Assembly: GCF_002980595.1 (NCBI RefSeq)
Contig: NZ_PVLQ01000012.1
Location: forward strand, 186,001-250,000
Reading direction: 5' to 3'
Source of the DNA: Malikia granosa
Lineage (GTDB): Bacteria > Pseudomonadota > Gammaproteobacteria > Burkholderiales > Burkholderiaceae_C
DNA length: 64,000 nucleotides
Below the pieces are notes generated by a model, which made no database searches, was not told the origin of the DNA, and was given only the letters and a program-made list of their open reading frames with translations. Made by a program: the position numbers and the translations under genes. How positions within the stretch are numbered: the first letter of the stretch is position 1; each line of letters opens with the position of its first letter. Below are positions 37,980 through 46,068 of the stretch, piece after piece.

Positions 37980-38957
37980 TCAGTCCAGCTTGGCGCCGAC
38001 TTCCTTGACCACGCGTCCCCACCTGCCGATGTCGGCGCGGATCAACTGGGCAAATTGCTCGGGCGAACCGGTCGTGACGTCCAGGCCCTGGTCTTCGAGC
38101 TTCTTGCGCAGTTCGGGCGATGCCAGCGCCTTGTTCAGCTCCGAGTTCACCGCCGCCACGATGCCGGGCGGCAGGTGGGCCGGGCCCAGCACGCCAAACC
38201 AGGTCACGACCTCGAAGTCCTTGTAGCCGGACTCGGCCACGGTGGGCACCTGCGGCAGGTCGTCGGTGCGCTTCAACGCGGTCACGGCCAGGGGACGCAG
38301 CTTGCCGCTCTTGATCTGGCCCAGCAAGGTGGGCACCGACGAGACGTAGAGCTGGACCAGGCCACCCATGACGTCGTTGAGACCCTGGGTCGCACCCTTG
38401 TAGGGTACGTGGGTGAGCTTGATGCCCGCCGCGCGCTGGAGCATTTCGATGCCCAGGTGCGACACCGTGCCATTGCCCGAGGTGGCGTAGTTGAGCGCTC
38501 CAGGGCGGGCCTTGGCGGCGGCCACGACGTCGGCCAGGCTGCGGTAGGGCGAGTCGGCCGCCACCACCAGCACCTGCGGGGCATTGCCGATCAGCCCGAT
38601 CGGGCTCAGGTCCTTGACCGGGTCGTAGGGCAGCTTGTTGTAGAGCGTGGGGTTGATGGCCAGGTTGCTGGTCTGGCCGATGACCAGGCTGTAGCCGTCG
38701 GCAGCCGACTTGGCCACCGTGTCGATGCCCAGGTTGCCGCCCGAGCCGGGCTTGTTGTCAACGACGAAGCTCCATTTCGTCGTCGTCGTGAGCCGGTTGA
38801 CCAGTTCGCGGGCCACGATGTCGGTGCCACCGCCGGGGGGGAAGGGCACCACCATCCGGATTGGCTTGCCTGGCCAGCTGTCGGCCAGGCCGAGCAGGGG
38901 GGTGCAGGCCAGCAGGGTAGCCAAGGTGACGTGACGGCGCGTGAGGTGGGCTCGCAT
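37980..38957 (-). CDS. Bug/TctC family periplasmic solute receptor 4
   Basis: 325-aa Bug receptor and first gene of the operon. A signal peptide (HLTRRHVTLATLLACTPLLG) precedes WPGKPIRMVVPFPPGGGTDIVARELV and NKPGSGGNLGIDTVAKSAADGYS. It is divergent from the IclR regulator; the 101-bp spacer holds a paired inverted repeat. As promoter-proximal receptor it is the best candidate for the main uptake or sensing partner of the pathway. Confidence 0.92.
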   Translation of the reverse strand: MRAHLTRRHVTLATLLACTPLLGLADSWPGKPIRMVVPFPPGGGTDIVARELVNRLTTTTKWSFVVDNKPGSGGNLGIDTVAKSAADGYSLVIGQTSNLAINPTLYNKLPYDPVKDLSPIGLIGNAPQVLVVAADSPYRSLADVVAAAKARPGALNYATSGNGTVSHLGIEMLQRAAGIKLTHVPYKGATQGLNDVMGGLVQLYVSSVPTLLGQIKSGKLRPLAVTALKRTDDLPQVPTVAESGYKDFEVVTWFGVLGPAHLPPGIVAAVNSELNKALASPELRKKLEDQGLDVTTGSPEQFAQLIRADIGRWGRVVKEVGAKLD

Positions 38958-39000
38958 GGGGTGGGCTTTCGTGTTCCGGGCAGGTGTTTGCGAATGGCCG

Positions 39001-39060
39001 CACTGTAGGCAAGTGTTTCATTCAATACAATGCATGTTCGTACAGTGAAAGGTGTTTCAT
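39001..39060. promoter_or_regulatory. Operator/promoter region between Bug4 and the IclR gene
   Basis: CACTGTA (39001-39007) and TACAGTG (39041-39047) form an inverted repeat with centres 40 bp apart. GTGTTTCAT occurs twice as a direct repeat (39013-39021 and 39052-39060, 39-bp period), the second copy reaching the IclR start codon. A -10-like TACAAT is at 39026-39031. The 40-bp spacing would place two bound dimers on one face of DNA, as IclR-type tetramers do. Confidence 0.55.
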
Positions 39061-39826
39061 GGAGCGACATGTCAAGACCGCCTGCGAGGCGGAGCCCAAG
39101 TCCGCCGACGGCGGCGTCATAGCCGTCACCCGCGCGCTGCAGATCATGGAAGCGTTCCGCATCGGCGAGCGGCAGCTGCCGCTGGCGGAACTGAGCCGGC
39201 GCACGGGCTTGCACAACACGACGGTGCTGCGCCTGGCCCGGACGCTGGCGCTGTCGGACTTCATGGTCCAGAACGAGGATGGACAGTGGCGGCTCGGGCC
39301 CGCGGCGGGTTGGCTGGGGGCCCGCTACCAGGCGGGCTTCGACATCAACAACGTGGTCGAGCCCATGCTGCGCACCTTGTCGCAGGAAACGCGTGAGAGC
39401 GCGTCGTTCTACGTGCGCGAGGGTCAAGAACGGGTGTGCATGTCCCGGGTCGAGGGGATGCAGTCGGTGCGCCACCACGTGCGCATCGGCATGCGGCTGC
39501 CTCTGCAGTTGGGAGCGCCGGGGCGTGTGATCCTGGCTTTTTCAGGCGAGCCGGGTGCGGTCTATGAAGAAATCCGCCGTCGGGGCTATCACGTCTCGAT
39601 GGGTGAACGGGAAGAGCAGGTATCGAGCGTGGCAGCACCGGTCTTTGGACTCAACTGGAGGCTGCTGGGTTCGATGTGCATATCGGGGCCCACGTCCCGT
39701 CTGGATCGAGAAAAATTGGAAGCTTTCGCGCAAACCGTGATGGATGCGGCCAACCGGCTGTCCTATGCCCTGGCGGGTGCGCGCTCCGAAGAGACCCCCA
39801 AGGTGGTGTCGACCTGGCACCCTTAG
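39059..39826 (+). CDS. IclR family transcription regulator
   Basis: 255-aa regulator with an N-terminal winged helix (ITVTRALQIMEAF region and LPLAELSRRTGLHNTTVLRLARTL near residues 40-63) and a C-terminal effector domain (ESASFYVREGQERVCMSRVEG, LPLQLGAPGRVILAFSG). It is divergent from the nine-gene catabolic operon and is the obvious candidate to control it in response to the pathway substrate. ATG 39059 has AAAGG upstream; this start overlaps the second GTGTTTCAT repeat, so autoregulation is likely. Confidence 0.93.
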   Translation: MERHVKTACEAEPKSADGGVIAVTRALQIMEAFRIGERQLPLAELSRRTGLHNTTVLRLARTLALSDFMVQNEDGQWRLGPAAGWLGARYQAGFDINNVVEPMLRTLSQETRESASFYVREGQERVCMSRVEGMQSVRHHVRIGMRLPLQLGAPGRVILAFSGEPGAVYEEIRRRGYHVSMGEREEQVSSVAAPVFGLNWRLLGSMCISGPTSRLDREKLEAFAQTVMDAANRLSYALAGARSEETPKVVSTWHP

Positions 39827-39923
39827 GCCGGCAGACCGTCGCGACCGATCGGCGAGCGGGCGGGTAGATGGCGTCGGTCCAGCCGGGCTGACCGTGGTCC
39901 GCTGCGGCTGCCTTTGACCATGC

Positions 39924-39953
39924 ACCCGCAACTTGCCAATCGGTACCCGCAAC
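39924..39953 (+). repeat. Direct repeat ACCCGCAAC in the iclR-tRNA gap
   Basis: ACCCGCAAC occurs at 39924-39932 and 39945-39953, a 21-bp period equal to two helix turns. The surrounding gap from 39827 to 40017 holds no gene; the repeat may be an operator or a remnant of a mobile element end. Confidence 0.4.
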
Positions 39954-40017
39954 GACTGTCCGCCTCATGCACACCACGGCGCATCTGCACGGAAGCGAAA
40001 CTGGCATTTCCAGGGAG

Positions 40018-40061
40018 GAAAAAGAAAAAGGTCCGAAAGCTGGCGGAGCTTCGCGGACCTT
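40018..40061 (-). terminator. Rho-independent terminator after tRNA-Leu(CAA)
   Basis: Inverted repeat AAGGTCCG (40028-40035) with CGGACCTT (40054-40061), with an inner pair AAGCT/AGCTT. On the minus strand it is followed by TTTTTCTTTTT. Confidence 0.92.
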
Positions 40062-40065
40062 GATC

Positions 40066-40150
40066 TGGTGCCCGAGGTCGGACTCGAACCGACACACCTT
40101 GCGGCGGGGGATTTTGAATCCCCTGCGTCTACCGATTTCGCCACCCGGGC
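40066..40150 (-). tRNA. tRNA-Leu (anticodon CAA), CCA encoded
   Basis: Class II cloverleaf on the minus strand: acceptor GCCCGGG with CTCGGGC (one G-U), anticodon stem GGGGA/TCCCC with loop TTCAAAA, so anticodon CAA, long variable arm, T-arm GGTTCGAGTCC and encoded CCA at 40066-40068. Its terminator follows directly. Its 3' end faces the catabolic operon. Confidence 0.97.
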
Positions 40151-40216
40151 AGGAATGAGAAGGAAATTATGGCACAGTGATGGCACTGTCCCTAGCATCC
40201 CAGAGAAAAAAGTCCC

Positions 40217-41155
40217 ATGACACGCGCGACCGCCCGCAGCCGGAAGAAACCCGTCATTTACCCCTCCCTGGAGGACACCATCGGCAACACGCCGCTGATC
40301 GCGCTGCAGCGCATCGGGGCCGAGTCCAACCGCGAACGCGGCAATGTGGTGCTGGCCAAGCTCGAGGGCAACAACCCGGCCGGTTCGGTCAAGGACCGGC
40401 CCGCGCTGTCGATGATCCGGCGCGCCGAGGAGCGCGGCGAGATCAAGCCTGGCGACACGCTGATCGAGGCGACCTCGGGCAACACCGGCATCGCGTTGGC
40501 GATGGCCGCCGCCTTGCGCGGCTACCGCATGGTGCTGATCATGCCCGAGGACCTCAGCATTGAGCGCGCCCAGACCATGAAGGCCTTCGGTGCCGAGCTG
40601 ATCCTCACCCCCAAGAGCGGCGGCATGGAATGCGCGCGCGACCTGGCCGACCAGATGGTCGCGCAGGGCAAGGGCAAGGTGCTCGACCAGTTCGCCAACC
40701 CCGACAACCCGCGCATCCACTACGAAACCACCGGCCCCGAGCTGTGGAAGCAGACGCGCGGGCGCATCACGCATTTCGTCAGCGCGATGGGTACCACCGG
40801 CACCATCACCGGGGTGTCGCGCTTCCTGAAGGAGCAGAACCCGGAGATCCGCATCATCGGCGCCCAGCCGAGCGAGGGTTCGCGCATTCCCGGCATCCGC
40901 AAGTGGCCGCAGGAATACCTGCCCAGGATCTACGACCCGAAGGCGGTCGACGAGCTGGTCTATGTCAGCCAGGTCGATGCCGAGGAGATGTGCCGCCGGC
41001 TCGCGCGCGAGGAGGGCATCTTCGCGGGCATCTCGGCCGCTGGCGCCTGCTGGGTCGCGCAGCAGATCGCGGCCCGGGAGCAGGATGCAACGATCGCCTT
41101 CATCGTCTGCGACCGTGGCGACCGCTACCTGTCGACCGGCGTGTTTCCGGCCTGA
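40217..41155 (+). CDS. cysM: Cysteine synthase B (O-acetylserine sulfhydrylase)
   Basis: 312-aa PLP enzyme making cysteine from O-acetylserine and sulfide or thiosulfate. The PLP lysine is Lys59 in NNPAGSVKDRPA. ATSGNTGIALAMAAALRGYRM is the PLP phosphate and substrate loop, and MGTTGTITGVSRFLKE holds the phosphate. CysM rather than CysK is indicated by KWPQEYLPRIYD and by the arginine-rich context. A TusA-like sulfur carrier gene follows after 36 nt, which fits a sulfur operon. Confidence 0.94.
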   Translation: MTRATARSRKKPVIYPSLEDTIGNTPLIALQRIGAESNRERGNVVLAKLEGNNPAGSVKDRPALSMIRRAEERGEIKPGDTLIEATSGNTGIALAMAAALRGYRMVLIMPEDLSIERAQTMKAFGAELILTPKSGGMECARDLADQMVAQGKGKVLDQFANPDNPRIHYETTGPELWKQTRGRITHFVSAMGTTGTITGVSRFLKEQNPEIRIIGAQPSEGSRIPGIRKWPQEYLPRIYDPKAVDELVYVSQVDAEEMCRRLAREEGIFAGISAAGACWVAQQIAAREQDATIAFIVCDRGDRYLSTGVFPA

Positions 41156-41191
41156 AGCCTGGCCCAGGAATTGATGATGTCAGGACAAGCG

Positions 41192-41419
41192 ATGAACGCG
41201 GATCTGGAACTCGACGCGCGCGGACTGAACTGTCCGCTGCCCATCCTCAAGGCCAAGAAGGCGCTGGCCGGCATGGCCAGCGGCCAGGTGCTGAAGGTGA
41301 TCTGCACCGATGCCGGTTCGGTGCGCGATTTCCAGGCCTTTGCCAAGCAGACCGGCAACGAGTTGCTGCAGCAGGATCTGGGCGGGCCGGACTTCGTGAC
41401 CTGGCTCAAGCGGCGCTGA
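41192..41419 (+). CDS. TusA family sulfur carrier protein
   Basis: 75-aa sulfurtransferase of the TusA/SirA fold. The key motif DARGLNCPLPILKAKKAL carries the persulfide Cys14 followed by the Pro-Leu-Pro loop. The C-terminal KRR is typical of betaproteobacterial members. Three earlier in-frame starts exist (TTG 41171, ATG 41174 and 41177); ATG 41192 fits the AGGAC site and the usual length. It lies behind cysM, so sulfur transfer to tRNA thiolation or to cofactors is likely. Confidence 0.85.
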   Translation: MNADLELDARGLNCPLPILKAKKALAGMASGQVLKVICTDAGSVRDFQAFAKQTGNELLQQDLGGPDFVTWLKRR

Positions 41420-41440
41420 GCGGCTGCACGGGAGCGGGCG

Positions 41441-41800
41441 ATGATCCAGGGCTTGAGCTGGCTGCTGCTGTTCCAGCTGGCTGGCGAATTGCTGGTGCTG
41501 CTGCTGGACTGGCCAGTACCCGGGCCGGTGGCCGGCATGGCCTTGCTGTTCCTGGCCTTGCTCTGGCGCGGCGGGCCAGGGCGCCGGCTGGCCCAGGCCT
41601 CGAGCCAGTTGCTGCTGCATCTGTCGCTGCTGTTCGTGCCGGCGGGCGCCGGCGTCGTGCTCTACGGCGCGCTGCTGGCGCGCGACTGGTGGCCGCTGTC
41701 GGTGGCGCTGGTGGCCAGCACGCTGCTGGCGATGGCCGTGGCGGCGCTGCTGCTACGCGCCCTGTTGCGCCGTTCCCGCCGCGACCCGGAGCAGCGCTGA
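41441..41800 (+). CDS. lrgA: Holin-like membrane protein, CidA/LrgA family
   Basis: 119-aa protein with four hydrophobic segments and the CidA/LrgA pattern (GLSWLLLFQLAGELLVLLL, PVPGPVAGMALLFLALL, LLHLSLLFVPAGAGVVLYG). CidA/LrgA are proposed to act as holin-like or transport proteins with their B partner. lrgB starts one base after its stop, so both are one unit. It has a GGAGCGGG ribosome site. Confidence 0.9.
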   Translation: MIQGLSWLLLFQLAGELLVLLLDWPVPGPVAGMALLFLALLWRGGPGRRLAQASSQLLLHLSLLFVPAGAGVVLYGALLARDWWPLSVALVASTLLAMAVAALLLRALLRRSRRDPEQR

Positions 41801-41801
41801 G

Positions 41802-42536
41802 ATGCTCGAGCGTGCCACCCTGGTCTGGGAGCGCCTGGCCGGCTCGCCGCTGCTGTGGCTGACGCTGACGCTGCTGGCCTACCAGTTCGGACTCTGGCTG
41901 CAGCGGCGCCTGCGCGGCCATGCGCTGGCCAATCCGGTGCTGGTCGCGGTCGCGCTGCTGTCCGCCCTGCTGCTGCTGACGGGAACCCCTTATGCCAGCT
42001 ATATGCAGGGCGGCGGGCTGATCCATTTCCTGCTCGGGCCGGCGACGGTGGCGCTGGCGATCCCGCTGCATGCCAACTGGCCCCGGCTCAAGCGCATGGC
42101 CGCTCCGCTGCTGATCGTGCTGCTGGTCGCGTCCCTGGTGGCGGCGGTCTCGGCCTGGGGATTGGGCGCCTGGCTGGGCGCCGGCCCCGAGTCGCGCCTC
42201 TCGCTCGCGATCAAGAGCATCACGACGCCGATCGCGATGGCGGTCACCGAGCGCCTGGGCGGCCTGCCCGCGCTGACCGCGGTGCTGGTGATCGTGACCG
42301 GCATCGTCGGCGGACTGTGCGCCGAAGCGCTCTACCGCCGGCTGCGCATCGACGACGACGCGGTGCGCGGCTTCGCGCTCGGGCTGGCCGCCCATGGCCT
42401 GGGCACGGCGCGCGCCTTCCAGTTCAGCGAGCAGGCCGGCGCCTTTGCCGCGCTGGGCATGGGACTCAACGGCCTGCTGACCTCGTTTGCCTTGCCCTGG
42501 CTGCTGCCTTGGCTCGAGCGCCTGCTGGCGCGCTGA
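41802..42536 (+). CDS. lrgB: LrgB/CidB family membrane protein
   Basis: 244-aa integral membrane protein of the LrgB family, with YASYMQGGGLIHFLLGPATVALAIPL near residues 64-89 and SIKSITTPIAMAV and GLAAHGLGTARAFQFSEQAGAFAALGMGLNG near 190-220. In other bacteria LrgAB/PlgAB-type pairs export pyruvate or side products of metabolism and affect lysis. It follows lrgA by one base. Confidence 0.92.
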   Translation: MLERATLVWERLAGSPLLWLTLTLLAYQFGLWLQRRLRGHALANPVLVAVALLSALLLLTGTPYASYMQGGGLIHFLLGPATVALAIPLHANWPRLKRMAAPLLIVLLVASLVAAVSAWGLGAWLGAGPESRLSLAIKSITTPIAMAVTERLGGLPALTAVLVIVTGIVGGLCAEALYRRLRIDDDAVRGFALGLAAHGLGTARAFQFSEQAGAFAALGMGLNGLLTSFALPWLLPWLERLLAR

Positions 42537-42605
42537 AAGCCCGGACCGGGCTGGCGCCATGGCTGCCTGCCGCCGGGATGCCGGGCAGGTTCCGGCCGGT
42601 CCGGC

Positions 42606-43589
42606 TCAGGCGCAGGCCAGCACAGGGCCGGGCTGGGCTGACTGCTGTTCGTCCAGCCAGGCTTCGAGCACGCGCGTGTCGTTGACGGTGCGCAGCGCCT
42701 GGTAGGCGGCCTCGGCCTCGGGGTGGCGGCGGCGCAGGTAGTTGAGCCATTGCTTGAGCCGGCCGTGGCGCGCTCGCGGCTCGATCCGCTCCACCACGCG
42801 CTGCCAGAAAAGCACCAGCAGCGGGCGCAATTCGTCCCAGCCGGTTTCCGGCCTGCCGCCTGCCCGGCCCTGGTCGGCCAGGATGGCCAGCGCCAGCCCG
42901 GGGTCGGCGACCATGCCGCGGCCCAGCATCAGGTCGGCGCAGCCCGACTCCCGCAGGCAGCGGCGCGCGTCCGCCACGCTCCAGACCTCGCCATTGGCCA
43001 CCACCGGCAGCCGCACGGCCTGGCAGATGTCGGCGATCCGGTCCCAGTAGGCCGGGGGACGGTAGCCCTGGGCCCGGGTGCGGGCATGGACCACCAGCTG
43101 GTTGGCGCCGCCGGCCTCGATCGCCTGGGCGCAGGCCTCGGCGCGGCGGTCGTCGTCGAAGCCGAGCCGCATCTTGGCCGAGACCGGCATCGCTGCCGGC
43201 ACCGCCCGTCGCACCGCCGACACGATGCGCTGCAGCAGCTCGGGGTCCTGCAGCAGCGCGGCGCCGCCACCATGGCGGTTGACGACCTTGGCCGGACAGC
43301 CGAAGTTCAGGTCGATGCCGGCCGGGCCGAGTCCGGCCAGCCGCGCCGCGTTCTCGGCCAGGCAGGCCGGGTCCGAACCCATCAGCTGCGCGCGCACCGG
43401 CACGCCGGCGGCGGTGCGGCCGCCCTGCTCGAGCTCGGGCAGCACGCGGTAGAAGACCCGCTCGGGCAGCAGGGTGCCGGTGACGCGGATGAACTCGGAA
43501 ACGCAGAGGTCGATGCCGCCGACCCGCGTGAGCGTGTCGCGCAGCGCGTAGTCGAGCAGCCCTTCCATGGGCGCGAGCAGGATGGCCAT
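42606..43589 (-). CDS. dusC: tRNA-dihydrouridine(16) synthase DusC
   Basis: 327-aa FMN enzyme that reduces uridine in the D-loop of tRNA. The start MAILLAPMEGLLDYALR holds the FMN-binding PMEG; the catalytic cysteine is Cys98 in IDLNFGCPAKVVNRHGGGA; AKMRLGF and HARTRAQGY also match DusC. ATG 43589 is preferred over the in-frame ATG at 43628 because homologues begin at M-x-LLAPMEG. It is downstream of the LysR gene, 49 nt away. Confidence 0.92.
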   Translation of the reverse strand: MAILLAPMEGLLDYALRDTLTRVGGIDLCVSEFIRVTGTLLPERVFYRVLPELEQGGRTAAGVPVRAQLMGSDPACLAENAARLAGLGPAGIDLNFGCPAKVVNRHGGGAALLQDPELLQRIVSAVRRAVPAAMPVSAKMRLGFDDDRRAEACAQAIEAGGANQLVVHARTRAQGYRPPAYWDRIADICQAVRLPVVANGEVWSVADARRCLRESGCADLMLGRGMVADPGLALAILADQGRAGGRPETGWDELRPLLVLFWQRVVERIEPRARHGRLKQWLNYLRRRHPEAEAAYQALRTVNDTRVLEAWLDEQQSAQPGPVLACA

Positions 43590-43638
43590 GATGTCGCAGT
43601 AGATCGGGGGACAGCGATTGTCCGCCATCGGCGGCTTT

Positions 43639-44553
43639 TCAGCCGGCGAGCCGCTCCGGCGCGCGCGCGAACAGGGCACCGGCCCAGTCGATGAAGGCGC
43701 GCAGCCGGGCCGTCGCCTGGCGATTCGGCGGATAGAGCAGGTGCAGCGGCATGGCCGGCGGGCGGTGCGCGGGCAGGATTTCCTCCAGCTCGCCGCTGGC
43801 GAGCTGGTGCGCGACATGGAACAGCGGCACCTGGATCAGTCCCAGGCCGGCGCAGCAGGCCGCGACATAGCCGCCGCCGTCGTTGACCGCGACGCTGGCC
43901 GGCAGGTTCAGCCGCTCGACCTGGTCCGCGCACATGAACTCGAAGGCAAAGGCCTTGCCGGTGGTGGCCGACAGGTTGTCGACCGCGTGATGGCCCTGCA
44001 GCTCTGCCAGGCCCTGCGGGCGGCCATGGCGCTCCAGGTAGGTGCGGCTGGCGCAGGTCACCAGCGGCAGCACGGCGAGCCGCCGCGCGACCAGCGGCAG
44101 GTCCTCGTCGAGCGCGCCGATGCGCAGCACGCAGTCCACCCCCTCGCGCAGCGGGTCGATCTGGCGGTCGCTGATGCTGAACTCGATCCGGATCTCGGGG
44201 TAGCGGCGGCAGAAGTCGGGCAGCGCCGGCATCAGCACCAGCCGGCACAACGAGCCCGGCAGGTCGACCCGCAGCCGGCCGCGCGGCGAGCGGCCCGCCT
44301 GCGAGAACGCCGCCTCGGCCTCGTCGAGGTCGGCCAGGATCGCGCTGCAGCGCTGGTAGTAGTCGCTGCCGTCGAGCGTCGGCGTGACCTGGCGCGTCGT
44401 GCGCGCGAGCAGGCGCACGCCCAGCCTGGCCTCGAGCTGCTGGATGGCCTGGGTCGCGCCCGCGCGCGTGATGCCGAGCTGCTCGGCGGCGCGGCTGAAG
44501 CTGCCGAGCTCGACGATGCGGGTGAAGAGACGGATGGCCTCGAAGCGGTCCAT
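43639..44553 (-). CDS. LysR family transcription regulator
   Basis: 304-aa LysR-type regulator. The N-terminal helix-turn-helix (FTRIVELGSFSRAAEQLGITRAGATQAIQQLEARLG) is followed by a substrate domain with the RVDLPGSLCRLVLMPALPDF start. It is divergent from the benE-like transporter, with the operator-like repeat at 44592-44607 between them, so control of benE is probable. The effector is unknown. Confidence 0.92.
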   Translation of the reverse strand: MDRFEAIRLFTRIVELGSFSRAAEQLGITRAGATQAIQQLEARLGVRLLARTTRQVTPTLDGSDYYQRCSAILADLDEAEAAFSQAGRSPRGRLRVDLPGSLCRLVLMPALPDFCRRYPEIRIEFSISDRQIDPLREGVDCVLRIGALDEDLPLVARRLAVLPLVTCASRTYLERHGRPQGLAELQGHHAVDNLSATTGKAFAFEFMCADQVERLNLPASVAVNDGGGYVAACCAGLGLIQVPLFHVAHQLASGELEEILPAHRPPAMPLHLLYPPNRQATARLRAFIDWAGALFARAPERLAG

Positions 44554-44591
44554 GGGATTGTTATTTCAGGCTGAATGGTGTGTTGTCCTGT

Positions 44592-44607
44592 GGCTAATTA
44601 TTAAGCC
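44592..44607. promoter_or_regulatory. Imperfect palindrome in the LysR/benE spacer
   Basis: GGCTAATTATTAAGCC matches its reverse complement in 6 of 8 pairs. It is AT-rich in the centre and lies 39 bp upstream of the LysR start and 105 bp before benE, a fitting position for a LysR operator. Confidence 0.4.
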
Positions 44608-44712
44608 TCGGGAAACAGTGATACTGCTGGGCAGAGGCTGCCGCGCGTCCGCACCGGTTTTCCGGGCCGGCGCCGGCTGCCGTTCCCCCGAGATGCAGAA
44701 GAGACGTCCCCG

Positions 44713-45951
44713 ATGCTGAGCCACCTTGAGATTCCCGCCGCCCGCAGTCCCGGACTGCGCCAGATCCGTTCCGACTTCGGCCTGGCCTATTTCGCCAACG
44801 GCCTGATCGGCTTCATCTTCTCGGCCACCGGGCCGGTGGCGATCGTGCTGTCGGTCGGCACCGGCGGCGGCCTGAGCCAGGCGCAGATGGCCTCCTGGGT
44901 CTTCGGCATGTTCTTCGTCAATGCGCTGATCACGATCGCGATGAGCTGGCGCTACCACATGCCGCTGGGCTTTGCCTGGACCATTCCCGGCACCGTGCTG
45001 GTCGGCCCCGCGCTGCAGCACCTGAACTTCGCCGAGGTGATCGGCGCCTTCTACGCGACCAGCGCGTTGATCCTGCTGCTCGGATTCAGCGGCTGGGTCA
45101 AGCGGCTGATGTCGGCCTTGCCGATGCCGATCGTGATGGGCATGGTCGCCGGCGTCTTCCTGCGCTTCGGCCTCGACCTGGTGCGCGCGCTGCACAGCGA
45201 CGTGGCGATTGCCGCGCCGATGGTGATCGCCTTCATCGCGCTGTCGGTGCTGCCGGTCTGGGGCAAGCGGCTGCCGCCGCTGATCGGTGCGCTGATCGCA
45301 GGCGCCATCGCCATCCTGCTGCTCGGCCGCGGCGAGAGCGCGACCGTCGGCGCCTTTGCGCTGGCGCAGCCGGTGTTCACCGCGCCGCAATGGTCGATCG
45401 CCGCGCTGGTCGAGCTGGTGGTGCCGCTCGCGATCACGGTGCTGGTGGTGCAGAACGGGCAGGGCGTCGCGGTGCTGCGCGCGGCCAAGCACGAGCCGCC
45501 GGTCAACGCGATCGCCGTCGCCTGTGGCATAGGCGCGGCGCTGTGCGCCTCGGTCGGCGCGGTCAGCACCTGCCTGACCGGGCCGACCAACGCGCTGATG
45601 ACCTCCTCGGGCGAGCGCCGCCGCCATTACACCGCCGCGCTGACCTTCGGCAGCTTCGGCCTGCTGTTCGGGCTGATGGCGCCGATCTTCACCGGTCTGA
45701 TGCTGGCCACGCCCAAGTCCTACATCATGGTGCTGGGCGGACTGGCCATGCTGCGCGTGCTGCAGGGCGCCTTCGTCGCTTCCTTTGGTGGTGGCCGCTT
45801 CACGCTCGGCGCGCTGATCAGCCTGCTGGTGACGGTGTCCGACATCAGCCTGCTCAATATCGGCGCGGCGTTCTGGGGCCTGCTGGCGGGCTTTGCCTTT
45901 TCCTGGCTGATGGAGAAGGCCGATTTCCAGCCACTGGCCAAGGGCAGCTGA
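44713..45951 (+). CDS. benE: Benzoate/H+ symporter, BenE family
   Basis: 412-aa membrane transporter with about 12 hydrophobic segments and BenE features: SATGPVAIVLSVGTGGGLSQ near residues 38-57, LGFAWTIPGTVLVGPAL near 86, and NGQGVAVLRAAKHEPPVNAIAVACG near 252. The family imports benzoate by proton symport; aromatic substrates other than benzoate are possible since no benzoate degradation genes are in the window. It is divergent from a LysR regulator. Confidence 0.88.
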   Translation: MLSHLEIPAARSPGLRQIRSDFGLAYFANGLIGFIFSATGPVAIVLSVGTGGGLSQAQMASWVFGMFFVNALITIAMSWRYHMPLGFAWTIPGTVLVGPALQHLNFAEVIGAFYATSALILLLGFSGWVKRLMSALPMPIVMGMVAGVFLRFGLDLVRALHSDVAIAAPMVIAFIALSVLPVWGKRLPPLIGALIAGAIAILLLGRGESATVGAFALAQPVFTAPQWSIAALVELVVPLAITVLVVQNGQGVAVLRAAKHEPPVNAIAVACGIGAALCASVGAVSTCLTGPTNALMTSSGERRRHYTAALTFGSFGLLFGLMAPIFTGLMLATPKSYIMVLGGLAMLRVLQGAFVASFGGGRFTLGALISLLVTVSDISLLNIGAAFWGLLAGFAFSWLMEKADFQPLAKGS

Positions 45952-45956
45952 AGATT

Positions 45957-46016
45957 TTGACCCAGCTCAAGGTCGTAGTAGTACGGATCCGGAGCTGGGG
46001 CAGGCTTCTATAGAAT
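45957..46016 (+). promoter_or_regulatory. FNR-type box and promoter of the second uspA gene
   Basis: TTGACCCAGCTCAA at 45957-45970 matches the other FNR boxes with one change in the right half. A -10-like TATAGAAT lies at 46009-46016, placing the box centre roughly 58-60 bp before the start, a class I-like distance. Confidence 0.7.
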
Positions 46017-46068
46017 GGGTTTATACCTATCAGTTTGACTCCATCCATCCCAATCAGAGGACATCACC

